Part shown: piece by piece, positions 36,006 through 44,810 of the stretch
How the letters are laid out: each line of letters opens with the position of its first letter
Numbering within the stretch: position 1 is the stretch's first letter
NCBI GenBank assembly: GCA_965248395.1
Contig: OZ252103.1
Coordinates: forward strand, 2,790,001-2,854,000
Length of the DNA: 64,000 nucleotides
Source of the DNA: JAAXHH01 sp965248395
Lineage (GTDB): Bacteria; JAAXHH01
Direction: 5' to 3'
Made by a program: the position numbers and the translations under genes
Notes under the pieces: generated by a model
Seen by the model: only the letters and a program-made list of their open reading frames with translations
The model's database searches: none
What the model was told of the DNA's origin: nothing

Positions 36006-36761
36006 ATGGTGCTCTACATTCCCGCGGATACCTTGCTTCATAGACTCCATCCCTCGACCAAGATCGTGGGACTGGCAATGCTGCTGATCCTCACGGTAGC
36101 CTTCCAGTCGCCCTGGTATCAACTGAGCATCCTGGCGGGGATGCTGTTACTGGCCCGCTCGGCCAGCGCTTTCAAAAACCTTCGGCGCATCCTTCCGCTC
36201 ATGATCACCGTACTGGTGTTCAGCGTCGTTTCCTGGTCGCTGTTCAAACGCGTCGGCGAACCCTTCTGGTCTTTTGGACTGCTTACACTGTCCGTGGAGT
36301 CCATTCGATTCGGATTCGCCATGGGTTTTCGTCTCGAGGCCATGCTCATTTCCGGCATGATCTTCGTATCCTGCACGAAAGTGGAGGAGTTCGCCTTCGG
36401 GCTCAGGGCCATTGGACTGCCCTTCGCCGTGAGCTTCGCGCTCTCTCTTGCCTTTCGCCTCGTTCCCCTGTTTTTTACCCGTATAGGCACGGTCGTCCAG
36501 GCACAACAGGCTCGGGGCCTTGACCTCAAGAGCGGGAACGTGTTGCAGCGAGCACGGAAATACGTGCCGCTGCTGGTGCCCATATTCGTGTACGCCATTC
36601 GGGATACCGACCTGCTATCGATGGCACTCGAATCCAAGGGTTTCGGCATGAAAGGCCGGAGAACGGAGTTTCTTTCCTTTCCATTCATTTGGCGTGACTA
36701 TGTCATACTGGGCATACTGTTGATAATGAACCTGGCGGGCTGGCTGATGCCGGTCCCGTGA
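36006..36761 (+). CDS. ecfT: ECF transporter transmembrane component EcfT
   Basis: Membrane scaffold that couples the two ATPase domains to an S component, 251 aa with about five or six helices. It begins with the family motif LHRLHPSTKIVGLAML. The coupling-helix motif AQQARGLDL (residues about 165-173) and a second, ESKGFGMKGRRTEF (about 205-218), follow. It is co-directional with the fused ATPase and so forms the ECF module with it. Confidence 0.88.
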   Translation: MVLYIPADTLLHRLHPSTKIVGLAMLLILTVAFQSPWYQLSILAGMLLLARSASAFKNLRRILPLMITVLVFSVVSWSLFKRVGEPFWSFGLLTLSVESIRFGFAMGFRLEAMLISGMIFVSCTKVEEFAFGLRAIGLPFAVSFALSLAFRLVPLFFTRIGTVVQAQQARGLDLKSGNVLQRARKYVPLLVPIFVYAIRDTDLLSMALESKGFGMKGRRTEFLSFPFIWRDYVILGILLIMNLAGWLMPVP

Positions 36762-36798
36762 GACCGTCCAGAGCGATAGGCTCCGGGAAAGGGATGTA

Positions 36799-37917
36799 AT
36801 GGACAGACGTTACCGGGCTGGCGTGATCGGTCGTACCGGAAGAGGAAACTATGGCCACGGCCTGGACACGGTGTATCTCGAAATGGAGGACGTGGACATC
36901 GTAGCAGTGGCCGATGACGACCCGGACGGTCTGCAGGAAGCGGGAAGACGCCTGGGCGTGGAGAACCTGTACACGGACTACCGGGAAATGCTGCGAAACG
37001 AGTGGTTCGATATCGTGAGCATCTGCCCCCGGTGGCTTGACCAGCACGTTGCGATGACCCTGGCCGTCGCTGAAGCGGGCGCGTGTATATTTCTGGAAAA
37101 ACCCATTGCCCGGTCCCTGGCTGAAGCCGATACCATGATCGACGCCTGCGAGCAAGCCGGTATCATGATGGGTATCGCCCACCAGGGACGAATGCACGTC
37201 GCAGCGTGGCATGCACGCAGGCTGCTGGCGGAAGGAGCGATCGGCGATATACTCAACGTGCGCATGAACGGTAAAGAAGATCACCGTGGGGGCGGCGAGG
37301 ACCTGATGGTGCTGGGCACCCACCTGTTCGATATGCTGCGGTTCCTCCTGGGGAGGAATCCCGCCTGGGTACAGGCGACCGTGACGATGGCCGGCGGCCG
37401 ATCCGCGACCCTGCAAGACGCCGTCGAAGGACCGGAAGAGCTGGGGCTCATTGCCGGCGATGCCATCCATGCCATGTATGGTTTCGGGCACGGAGCGACG
37501 GCTACCTTTGAAACACGCCGCAACCAGGCGAATCATCTCCACAGGTATGGTATGTGGATATACGGGTCAGAAGGAATCATGACCGTTCATGATGCTTCCC
37601 AGCAAATCCGGATATACGAGTCCCCCGTATGGCATCCGGATGACGATGTGGGAGTGCGAGACGTTACCGCGGAAGCCCTGGAGTTGCCAACGGACGAGCA
37701 GCCGCCCATGGCCGCGCTCCAGACGGCGGCCAACGTCGCCGTCGTCCGCGACGTGTTCGAAGCGAGGCGGGAGGGACGCAGGCCGGTAAACAGCGGCTAC
37801 GACGGCCGCTGGGCCCTGGAAATGATTCACGGCATCTACGGCGCCCATCTATCGGGTAGTCGCATCGGGCTTCCACTGGATAACAGGAACCATCCGCTGT
37901 TGCCGAACCTGATTTAG
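36799..37917 (+). CDS. Gfo/Idh/MocA family oxidoreductase
   Basis: 372-aa NAD(P)-dependent oxidoreductase. N-terminal AGVIGRTGRGNYGHGLD is the cofactor loop, DYREML precedes the substrate pocket, and FLEKPIARS holds the catalytic lysine. The C-terminal domain contains GMWIYGSEGIM. It begins 37 bases after ecfT and is followed 27 bases later by an enolase-superfamily gene, a typical sugar-acid degradation pairing. Confidence 0.85.
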   Translation: MDRRYRAGVIGRTGRGNYGHGLDTVYLEMEDVDIVAVADDDPDGLQEAGRRLGVENLYTDYREMLRNEWFDIVSICPRWLDQHVAMTLAVAEAGACIFLEKPIARSLAEADTMIDACEQAGIMMGIAHQGRMHVAAWHARRLLAEGAIGDILNVRMNGKEDHRGGGEDLMVLGTHLFDMLRFLLGRNPAWVQATVTMAGGRSATLQDAVEGPEELGLIAGDAIHAMYGFGHGATATFETRRNQANHLHRYGMWIYGSEGIMTVHDASQQIRIYESPVWHPDDDVGVRDVTAEALELPTDEQPPMAALQTAANVAVVRDVFEARREGRRPVNSGYDGRWALEMIHGIYGAHLSGSRIGLPLDNRNHPLLPNLI

Positions 37918-37944
37918 GGAAAACCGCACGAACAGGAGCACATC

Positions 37945-39141
37945 ATGAAAATCACCCGAATCCGGGTCACCCCGGTCAAGATGCCGGGTTCCGGCCCGAC
38001 GCCGTACACCAAGCATTCCATCAATCCCATCTACCACTATGCGGACCTGAAGTATGATGCCCCGCCTGAAACCAGGCCGAAGAATCCCGATGGACCCAGC
38101 GCGCTCATCATCGAAATCGAAACCGACGAGGGCGTGACCGGCGTCACACAGAAGGGCTACGGCCTGCCGGGTGTTTATCCCATCCTGGAACAGGTCCTCG
38201 CTCCCCTGCTGATCGGAGAGGATCCCATGCGCACGGACTGGCTGTGGGAGAAGATGCACCGCTTCTGCATATCCCAGGCGCGGGAGGGCGTCACCAGCAG
38301 CGCCATCAGCGCCATCGACACGGCGTTGTGGGATCTGAAGGGCCGGTACCTGAACCAGCCGTTGTACAACCTGTTGGGCGGAAGAACCAGGGACAGGCTT
38401 CGCGCCTATGCCAGCGAACTATACGTTTACGCAAGTCCGCAGGGCGATCCCGACCTGGAACTCCTGAGGGAGGAGGCGTCGCGGTACGTTGAACAGGGCT
38501 TTACCGCCGTGAAGCAACGTTTCGGATTCAACCAGGACGACGGGATAGAGGGCATGAGGAAGAACCGCCAGGTGGTAAAGACCCTCAGGGAAACCATCGG
38601 AGATGACATCGAGCAGATGGTCGACTGCTGCCGTTCCTTCACAGCGGACTACGCGATCAAGATGATTCGCATGGTGGAGGAATTCGATCTCGCCTGGGTG
38701 GAAGAACCGGTCCATCCCCACGATTGGCCCGGTTATGTGAAAGTGCGGAAGGCCGCTTCCATGCCCATATCGGGCGGAGAAAACGAATACGGGAAACACG
38801 CCTTCGCCCGGTGGCTGGAGATGGGTTGCGCCGATATCTGGCAGCCCGACGTGGACCGATGTGCGGGCATAACGGAAGTGCAGAGAATCGTTCATCTCGC
38901 CGCCGCGAACGACATTCCGGTGATTACCCACGGAGGGTGGGTGGCCAACTTCCACCTGGCCATGGCGAACATGAACATGCCTATGGTGGAATACTTCCCT
39001 GGTCACAACCGGGATCCGGACACGCAGATCCTTACCGGTCAGCCCCAACCCGTCGACGGGTACATCACCCTCTCGGACGCACCGGGCCTTGGTCTCGAAT
39101 TAAACCGGGACGCGCTGAAACGGTTTACGTGGAATGGCTGA
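37945..39141 (+). CDS. Enolase-superfamily dehydratase, rhamnonate dehydratase-like
   Basis: 398-aa mandelate-racemase-type enzyme, probably dehydrating a sugar acid. The lysine/arginine motif AVKQRFGF and the metal ligands MVDCC, EEPVH and GGENEYG are in place, and VITHGGW provides the histidine typical of the mandelate racemase/rhamnonate dehydratase side. The long N-terminal cap (KYDAPPETRPKNPDGP) resembles rhamnonate dehydratases. AGGAG precedes the ATG. It overlaps the FAD-oxidoreductase gene by 8 bases. It is not the same subgroup as the enzyme at 25.2 kb. Confidence 0.82.
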   Translation: MKITRIRVTPVKMPGSGPTPYTKHSINPIYHYADLKYDAPPETRPKNPDGPSALIIEIETDEGVTGVTQKGYGLPGVYPILEQVLAPLLIGEDPMRTDWLWEKMHRFCISQAREGVTSSAISAIDTALWDLKGRYLNQPLYNLLGGRTRDRLRAYASELYVYASPQGDPDLELLREEASRYVEQGFTAVKQRFGFNQDDGIEGMRKNRQVVKTLRETIGDDIEQMVDCCRSFTADYAIKMIRMVEEFDLAWVEEPVHPHDWPGYVKVRKAASMPISGGENEYGKHAFARWLEMGCADIWQPDVDRCAGITEVQRIVHLAAANDIPVITHGGWVANFHLAMANMNMPMVEYFPGHNRDPDTQILTGQPQPVDGYITLSDAPGLGLELNRDALKRFTWNG

Positions 39142-40825
39142 TGCTCATCGAGACTGGACGGTCACGGGACATATTGCACGCGGAGGCAAATTGAATCCTG
39201 AATCGCAGCAAAGCAACGCCACAGAGGTGGCGGCACTGGACAGCCTGTGTCGAGATACGCTGGGGCGCATCGGGCTGCCCGAACCGGTATCCACATTGAG
39301 GAACCGTGACTGGGATGTGATCGTCGTGGGCGCCGGCCATAACGGGCTGACCTGCGCGGCGTACCTGGCCCGGGCAGGCAAGAGGGTACTGGTCCTTGAA
39401 GCGAGAGAGCTCATCGGGGGCGCCTGCACGCTAGAAGAGACCTGGCCGGGATACCGCGTGTCGCCCTGCGCCTACCTGGCCGGCCTGCTCCATCCCCTGG
39501 TGATCGAGGAACTCGACTTTCTACGTTATGGCTATCGCTGGACGCCCGCGGAGGCAGGGATGTTCGTCCCGTTCGAGGATGGGTCGAGTATACAGTTATG
39601 GGAGGATGACGATCGCTGCCGGGAGGAAATACGCCGCCTGTCACCACGGGACGTGGCCGGCTTCGAGGCCATGTACGCGCCCATGAAACGCATACGTGAG
39701 GCCCTTAGGCCGCTGGGAGAAGGAGACATCTGGATCGGCAGGGCGCCTACCCGGGAACAGATCGAAACACGGCTCAACGGCGATCGGGAGGCCATCAACC
39801 TGCTCTTCGAATGGTCCATGGTCGAGTACGTCGAACGGTATCTCGAGGACGAGCGCCTTCGGATGGCGTTGATAGGACAGGGGGTGATCGGGACGAACGC
39901 AAGTCCCTATGAGCCCGGGACAGCCTCCGTCCACGTTTTTCACTCCACGGGAACCATGGGCGGCATGCCCGGCATGTGGGGGTATGTTCAAGGCGGTATG
40001 GGCATGGTATCCTTCATACTCTGCGACATCGCCCGGGATTCGGGCGCCGTGGTGGCGGCAGGTGTCCCCGTAGGGCGCATCCTGCCTGGAGAGGGCGTGG
40101 AACTCGAAGGCGGCGATTTACTCAAAGCGCCCGTCGTCGTATCGAACGCCGATCCGCGGGCGACCCTTCGCCTGCTTGGCGACCAGGTCGATGCGGCGTG
40201 GAAGGACCGGGTGACTTCAATTCCCCAGACTGGTGCCACAGTCAAGATCAACCTGGGACTGAGCGAGTTACCGAGCTTCACCAGCCGTCCCGGAACAGAC
40301 GAGGACCATCACCGCGGCCAGGTCAACATTCCGATTACCGGCAGGGAGTGGCACGACTATCACGCCATGGCCAGGTCCGGCCAGTTACCGCCGCGTCTAT
40401 GGGAGGAGCTGTACTTCCACACCGCCCACGATCCCAGCGTGGCTCCCCCCGGAAGCCATACCATGAGCATCTTCGCCCAGTTCGTGCCCTACGCCTTCGC
40501 CGAGGGCGACTGGGACTCCCGCAGGGATGAGGTGGGCCGTATTGCTTTGGAATCGCTTGGCCGGTTCTGTAGCAACATCCCGGACGTCGTCCTGCACATG
40601 GATGTCATGGGTCCCCCGGATATTGAGCGGAAGGTGGGACTGACGGGCGGCCATATCTTCCAGGGGGAGATCCTGCCGGCCTACATGTGGGACCGGCGGC
40701 TCGAACCGCGCACGCCCATGCCCGGGGTCTACCTGTGCGGGGCATGTACCCACCCCGGCGGCAGCGTGATCGCCATAAACGGGCGAAACGCGGCGATGGA
40801 AGTCCTGGGATTAAACCAAAGGTAG
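39134..40825 (+). CDS. FAD-dependent oxidoreductase, phytoene desaturase/PYROXD2-like
   Basis: 563-aa flavoprotein. The FAD-binding motif is VIVVGAGHNGLTCAAYLARAG (starting near residue 62), with the adenine-ribose acid in VLVLEARELIGGA, and the C-terminal FAD motif is YLCGACTHPGGSV. About 60 residues precede the Rossmann fold. The ATG at 39134 overlaps the preceding gene by 8 bases, so translation is probably coupled; a TTG at about 39191 is an alternative. No carotenoid genes are nearby, so carotenoid desaturation is not implied. Confidence 0.83.
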   Translation: MADAHRDWTVTGHIARGGKLNPESQQSNATEVAALDSLCRDTLGRIGLPEPVSTLRNRDWDVIVVGAGHNGLTCAAYLARAGKRVLVLEARELIGGACTLEETWPGYRVSPCAYLAGLLHPLVIEELDFLRYGYRWTPAEAGMFVPFEDGSSIQLWEDDDRCREEIRRLSPRDVAGFEAMYAPMKRIREALRPLGEGDIWIGRAPTREQIETRLNGDREAINLLFEWSMVEYVERYLEDERLRMALIGQGVIGTNASPYEPGTASVHVFHSTGTMGGMPGMWGYVQGGMGMVSFILCDIARDSGAVVAAGVPVGRILPGEGVELEGGDLLKAPVVVSNADPRATLRLLGDQVDAAWKDRVTSIPQTGATVKINLGLSELPSFTSRPGTDEDHHRGQVNIPITGREWHDYHAMARSGQLPPRLWEELYFHTAHDPSVAPPGSHTMSIFAQFVPYAFAEGDWDSRRDEVGRIALESLGRFCSNIPDVVLHMDVMGPPDIERKVGLTGGHIFQGEILPAYMWDRRLEPRTPMPGVYLCGACTHPGGSVIAINGRNAAMEVLGLNQR

Positions 40826-40889
40826 ATTAAACGAAGGGGATACGGCAGGCGCTCCGTGGACGGATACGGTTCTGCCCGGTCCCTCGGGA

Positions 40890-42317
40890 TCAGTATGCCT
40901 GGGCGAAGACGACCTTGCGTTCCGAAGTAGAACCGCAGTAGACACAGACGCCCTCTTCCGCATCCCAGTGCATGGGAACGCACCGGATCGTGTTCCGGGT
41001 TTCATCCTTGACCGCGGTTTCACAGGCAGGATCACCGCACCAATGCGCGTGAATGAATCCACCGTCGCCGTTCGCAGCCGTCACAAAGTCATCGCGGTCC
41101 TGGATCTCCCGGGAACGGTCTTCCCGGAAAGACAGGGCTCGTTGGAACATGTCCCTCTGTACGGTTTCCAGCAGGTCCCTGATGTGCTCGCCCAGTGACG
41201 ACAGGGGCACAAAGGCCTTTTCGCTCGTGTCCCTTCGGACGACCACGGCCTGTCCGGACGCAAGGTCTCGGGGACCGAGTTCTACGCGCAGCGGTACACC
41301 CTTCGTTTCCCACTCGGTGAACTTCCAGCCCAGGCCGAACTGTTCGCGATCGTCGACCTTTACCCGGATCCCTTCCAGTGATTCGAGCAGCTTGTCCACG
41401 GCGGCGCGGACGCCGGTCTGATCCTCGTCGGATTTCGCGATGGGTATAACGACGACCTGGTGAGGCGCCAGGCGGGGAGGCAGCACCAGGCCCCTGTCGT
41501 CGCCATGGGCCATGATGATAGCGCCAACGGTACGGGTGCTCATCCCCCAACTCGTCTGGTATACGTACTCCCTCGAACCGTCCCGGGTCTGAAAGTCGAT
41601 ATTGAACGCCCGGGAGAAATTCTGCCCCAGGTTATGAGTGGTACCCATCTGGAGGGCCTTTCCGTCCTTCATCATTCCTTCGATGGCGTATGTCTGAAGT
41701 GCGCCGGGAAATTTCTCCGCGTCGGTTTTAGGACCGAAGAGTACCGGGATAGCCATAAAGTCTTCTGCGAAGGTGCGGTACAGGTCCAGGATGCGCAGCG
41801 TTTCCTCCTGCGCCTCTTTCGCAGTGGCATGGGCCGTGTGCCCCTCCTGCCAGAGGAATTCCGTCGTGCGCAGGAAGGCCCTGGGGCGCAGTTCCCACCG
41901 GAAGACGTTAGCCCACTGGTTGATGAGCAGGGGGAGGTCTCGATAGGATTGTATCCACTTGGCGTACATGTCCGCGATGATGGTCTCGGACGTGGGGCGG
42001 ACCATCAGGTTCTCTTCCAGTTTCTTTCCCCCGCCGTGCGTAACAACGGCGCATTCGGGTGAAAAACCCGCCACGTGTTCCGCCTCTTTCTTAAAAAAAC
42101 TATCTGGAATCAGCAGGGGAAAATACGCGTTCACGTGACCTGTGGCCTTGAACATCCGGTCCAGTTCCGCCACCATGTTTTCCCAGAGTGCGAAACCATA
42201 GGGGCGTATGACCATGCATCCGCGGGTCGGCGCGTTATCGGCGAGCTCGGCTCTTGCGATCACTTCATTGTACCAGGCGGAGAAATCGTCCGCCTGCGAG
42301 GTCAACTTTTTTGCCAT
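40890..42317 (-). CDS. proS: Prolyl-tRNA synthetase, archaeal/eukaryotic-like type
   Basis: Charges tRNA-Pro with proline. The 475-aa protein is a class II synthetase of the short form that lacks the bacterial editing insertion. Motif 2 is FRWELRPRAFLRTTEFLWQEGHTAH, motif 3 lies in the GDDRGLVLPP segment, and an anticodon domain plus a C-terminal zinc-binding-like region (HWCGDPACE, VCVYCGS) ends in a terminal tyrosine, as in the archaeal/eukaryotic-like type. It is followed upstream on the same strand by apaG. Confidence 0.95.
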   Translation of the reverse strand: MAKKLTSQADDFSAWYNEVIARAELADNAPTRGCMVIRPYGFALWENMVAELDRMFKATGHVNAYFPLLIPDSFFKKEAEHVAGFSPECAVVTHGGGKKLEENLMVRPTSETIIADMYAKWIQSYRDLPLLINQWANVFRWELRPRAFLRTTEFLWQEGHTAHATAKEAQEETLRILDLYRTFAEDFMAIPVLFGPKTDAEKFPGALQTYAIEGMMKDGKALQMGTTHNLGQNFSRAFNIDFQTRDGSREYVYQTSWGMSTRTVGAIIMAHGDDRGLVLPPRLAPHQVVVIPIAKSDEDQTGVRAAVDKLLESLEGIRVKVDDREQFGLGWKFTEWETKGVPLRVELGPRDLASGQAVVVRRDTSEKAFVPLSSLGEHIRDLLETVQRDMFQRALSFREDRSREIQDRDDFVTAANGDGGFIHAHWCGDPACETAVKDETRNTIRCVPMHWDAEEGVCVYCGSTSERKVVFAQAY

Positions 42318-42416
42318 GTTTCCGCTCCAACTTCCTGAATTGTCGTTTCTTGCACCGGTGACTCGGGCCTGCCCAGACGGATACGGTCCGTCCTGGATCG
42401 CCGGGATGCCGGCCGA

Positions 42417-42827
42417 TTAACCGGATTCCACCTTTTCATCGGATGTAATCGCAAGGTAGAATCTTCCGATTTCCACTTCAAAAAGACGGCCATCTCCATC
42501 CTGCATTTCATATTCGCCTTCCATGGTGCCCCACTCGGTATCGAGGGGGCAGAGGCTCTGATATTCATGGCTGTCGCCGGGTTCGAGTTCCGGTTGCAGC
42601 CCCACGACACCCGGTCCCCTTATTTCGCTCCTTTTCCCGTCGGCATTGATGATCATCCAGTGCCGGTTGATCAGCTTCACCCAATTTTCGCTGCCGTTGG
42701 TGATGACTATGCGATATGCGAATACATACTGGTCTTGTCCGGGGTCGGAATGTTCGGGAAGGAAACTGGGGAAGACCTGAACCCGTATACCATGGGTGAT
42801 CGTATTGGAATCCAGTATTGTGGGCAT
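42417..42827 (-). CDS. apaG: ApaG-family protein
   Basis: Small fibronectin-III-like beta-sandwich protein, 136 aa, of the ApaG family (linked to Co2+/Mg2+ handling; the biochemical role is still unclear). Typical features are THGIRVQVFPSFLPE at the start, AYRIVITNGSE, the HWMIINADG strand, GVVGLQPELEPGDSHEY and GTMEGEYEM. The ATG at 42827 follows GGAGCAGG; the longer frame upstream encodes an unrelated hydrophobic stretch. Confidence 0.9.
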   Translation of the reverse strand: MPTILDSNTITHGIRVQVFPSFLPEHSDPGQDQYVFAYRIVITNGSENWVKLINRHWMIINADGKRSEIRGPGVVGLQPELEPGDSHEYQSLCPLDTEWGTMEGEYEMQDGDGRLFEVEIGRFYLAITSDEKVESG

Positions 42828-42952
42828 CGTCCTGCTCCGCGGAAGTTGCTCAAGAAAACGAAGATGTATAAGATAAATGCCCAGGGATGAAATGCCAAAC
42901 AAAAACCAGGGGACACGCCGTTTCTGGTAGCCGGTCAGAGGTCAAAAACACC

Positions 42953-42981
42953 TTGACACCGGCGGGTCGTGTCTCTATTCT
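42953..42981 (+). promoter_or_regulatory. Sigma70-type promoter for citrate synthase
   Basis: TTGACA (42953-42958), a 17-base spacer and TATTCT (42976-42981), 40 bases before the ATG at 43021. Confidence 0.55.
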
Positions 42982-43020
42982 GTCCACGTCAAAAACATCA
43001 TGCAACAGGGGAGGACAGGG

Positions 43021-44142
43021 ATGGTGCAGCAGGGTCTGGAAGGAGTCGTAGCCGCGCGATCGGCCATATGTTTCATCGATGGCTTGCAGGGAAGAATGCT
43101 CTACCGAGGCTATGACATCCACGACCTGGCTGTTCATTCCAGCTTCGAAGAAACCGCTTACCTGCTGTGGCACGGCGCCCTGCCAGGCCGAAGCCAGTTG
43201 GCGGCGCTCAATAAGCAGCTTCTCGACAGCAGGCAACTGGGCGACGAAACCCTGGAATTGCTTCGGGCGCTTCCGCGGAACACGGCTCCCATGGACGTGC
43301 TCCGGTCGGCCGTCTCGGTTCTCGCCGCCTACGACGCCGACGTGACGGATCATTCCCACGAAGCCAATATGCGCAAGGCCGTCCGGCTTACCGCCCAACT
43401 CGCTTCCGTTACCGCCTCATGGCACAGGATCGCGATTCACCGGGATCCCATCGATCCGAACCCTGATCTTGGCCACGCCGCCAACTTCCTGTACATGCTG
43501 AGCGGCGCGCTACCGGATCCCGAGCACGCGAATGCCTTCGACATCGCGCTGATCCTTCACGCCGATCACGAGCTGAACGCGTCCACCTTTTCCGCCCGCG
43601 TGACCGCGGCCACGCTATCTGACATGCACTCGGCCGTCACATCGGCCATCGGCACGCTCAAAGGGCCGCTGCACGGAGGCGCGAACAAGGACGTCATGGA
43701 AATGCTTCAAGAGATCGGGGAGGTTTCCGGCGCCGAGGACTACGTTAACGAAAAGCTGGCCGCCAAGGCGAAGATCCCCGGTTTCGGGCACCGTGTATAC
43801 AAGACGGAGGATCCCCGGGCGACCCACCTGCGCCGGCTTTCGGATGAACTGGGCAGGAGGGCGGGCGACCTGAAGTGGCATGAAATGTCCAGCGTGATCG
43901 AGAAGACCATGATGGACCAGAAGCAAATAGCCTGCAACGTAGATTTCTATTCCGGCTCCGTTTACTCTGCCATGGGCATACCTGCAGGACTGTTTACCCC
44001 CGTATTCGCCTGCAGCCGGATCACCGGATGGACCGCCCATCTCCTGGAACAGTATGCCGACAATCGTATCATCCGGCCGGTGGGAGAGTATACCGGTCCG
44101 ACTGAAGCCCGCTACGTTCCCATGGAAAGCCGCCCCGCGTAA
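43021..44142 (+). CDS. gltA: Citrate synthase
   Basis: Condenses oxaloacetate and acetyl-CoA in the citric acid cycle; 373 aa, the short form also used by 2-methylcitrate synthases. The catalytic residues are the first histidine in GPLHGGANKD, the second in GFGHRVYK and the aspartate in NVDFYSG. The ATG at 43021 is preferred over 43000 because GGGGAGG lies at the right distance before it. No prp genes are nearby, so citrate synthase is the more likely role. Confidence 0.93.
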   Translation: MVQQGLEGVVAARSAICFIDGLQGRMLYRGYDIHDLAVHSSFEETAYLLWHGALPGRSQLAALNKQLLDSRQLGDETLELLRALPRNTAPMDVLRSAVSVLAAYDADVTDHSHEANMRKAVRLTAQLASVTASWHRIAIHRDPIDPNPDLGHAANFLYMLSGALPDPEHANAFDIALILHADHELNASTFSARVTAATLSDMHSAVTSAIGTLKGPLHGGANKDVMEMLQEIGEVSGAEDYVNEKLAAKAKIPGFGHRVYKTEDPRATHLRRLSDELGRRAGDLKWHEMSSVIEKTMMDQKQIACNVDFYSGSVYSAMGIPAGLFTPVFACSRITGWTAHLLEQYADNRIIRPVGEYTGPTEARYVPMESRPA

Positions 44143-44165
44143 CAACAGCACAAGGGTAAAGTGAA

Positions 44166-44753
44166 ATGGTACAGGCTTTACGCGCACTGGTGTTCGCGAC
44201 TGTACTTTGCGCTTTTTCTGAACCGGCCCACGGCCAGTTCAATTTCTCCCTGGGTGGCGAAGTAGCCCGTCCCATTGCTGGTTTTGCCGACCTGGTCGAA
44301 GAAGATTATGGCTACGGCGCCCATGTCGCGCTGACCTGGTGGTTGAGCTATAAATACCAACTCATCGGCTCAGGGGGCTACGTCACCTACGGCAGCGAGG
44401 CGTTTTCCTCCAAAGCGGAATTGGGGGAACTCGTCGATCAGGATCTGGATGAAATCGCCGACCGGATTGAAGGCAACTACTCCAGCATTCCCGTGATGGT
44501 GGGTCTCCGGTACTATCCCATGGAACGGTTGTTCGTCCAGGGGTCCGCCGGCGTGGTGTACAAGAGAACGCGGCAGGAAGACAACGCGGGTTCGAATGAA
44601 GCCGAGGATTTCGTCACGGAACGAGATCTGATCGTATCCCCCGGAGTCGGGCTGTTGATCGGTCGATTCAGCCTCGCCGCACAGTACAACCTGTCCCAGG
44701 ACGACTGGAAGTGGTTCAGCCTGGGCGTGTCGATGATATTCGGTAAACTTTAG
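44166..44753 (+). CDS. Outer-membrane beta-barrel-like protein
   Basis: 195-aa exported protein. Residues 1-23 form a signal peptide (ending AHGQ). The rest has amphipathic beta strands (FNFSLGGEVARP, YGAHVALTWWLSYKYQ, VMVGLRYYP, VQGSAGVVYKRT, LIVSPGVGLLIG, FSLGVSMIFGKL), as in small OmpA/OmpX-like barrels. It starts 24 bases after the citrate synthase stop. It is similar in kind, not clearly in sequence, to the protein at 16.2-16.7 kb. Confidence 0.65.
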   Translation: MVQALRALVFATVLCAFSEPAHGQFNFSLGGEVARPIAGFADLVEEDYGYGAHVALTWWLSYKYQLIGSGGYVTYGSEAFSSKAELGELVDQDLDEIADRIEGNYSSIPVMVGLRYYPMERLFVQGSAGVVYKRTRQEDNAGSNEAEDFVTERDLIVSPGVGLLIGRFSLAAQYNLSQDDWKWFSLGVSMIFGKL

Positions 44754-44810
44754 GACACACCCGGACGTTGCATCCAGCTGTTTGCTGAATTGCCAATCAC
44801 CGAGGAACCA

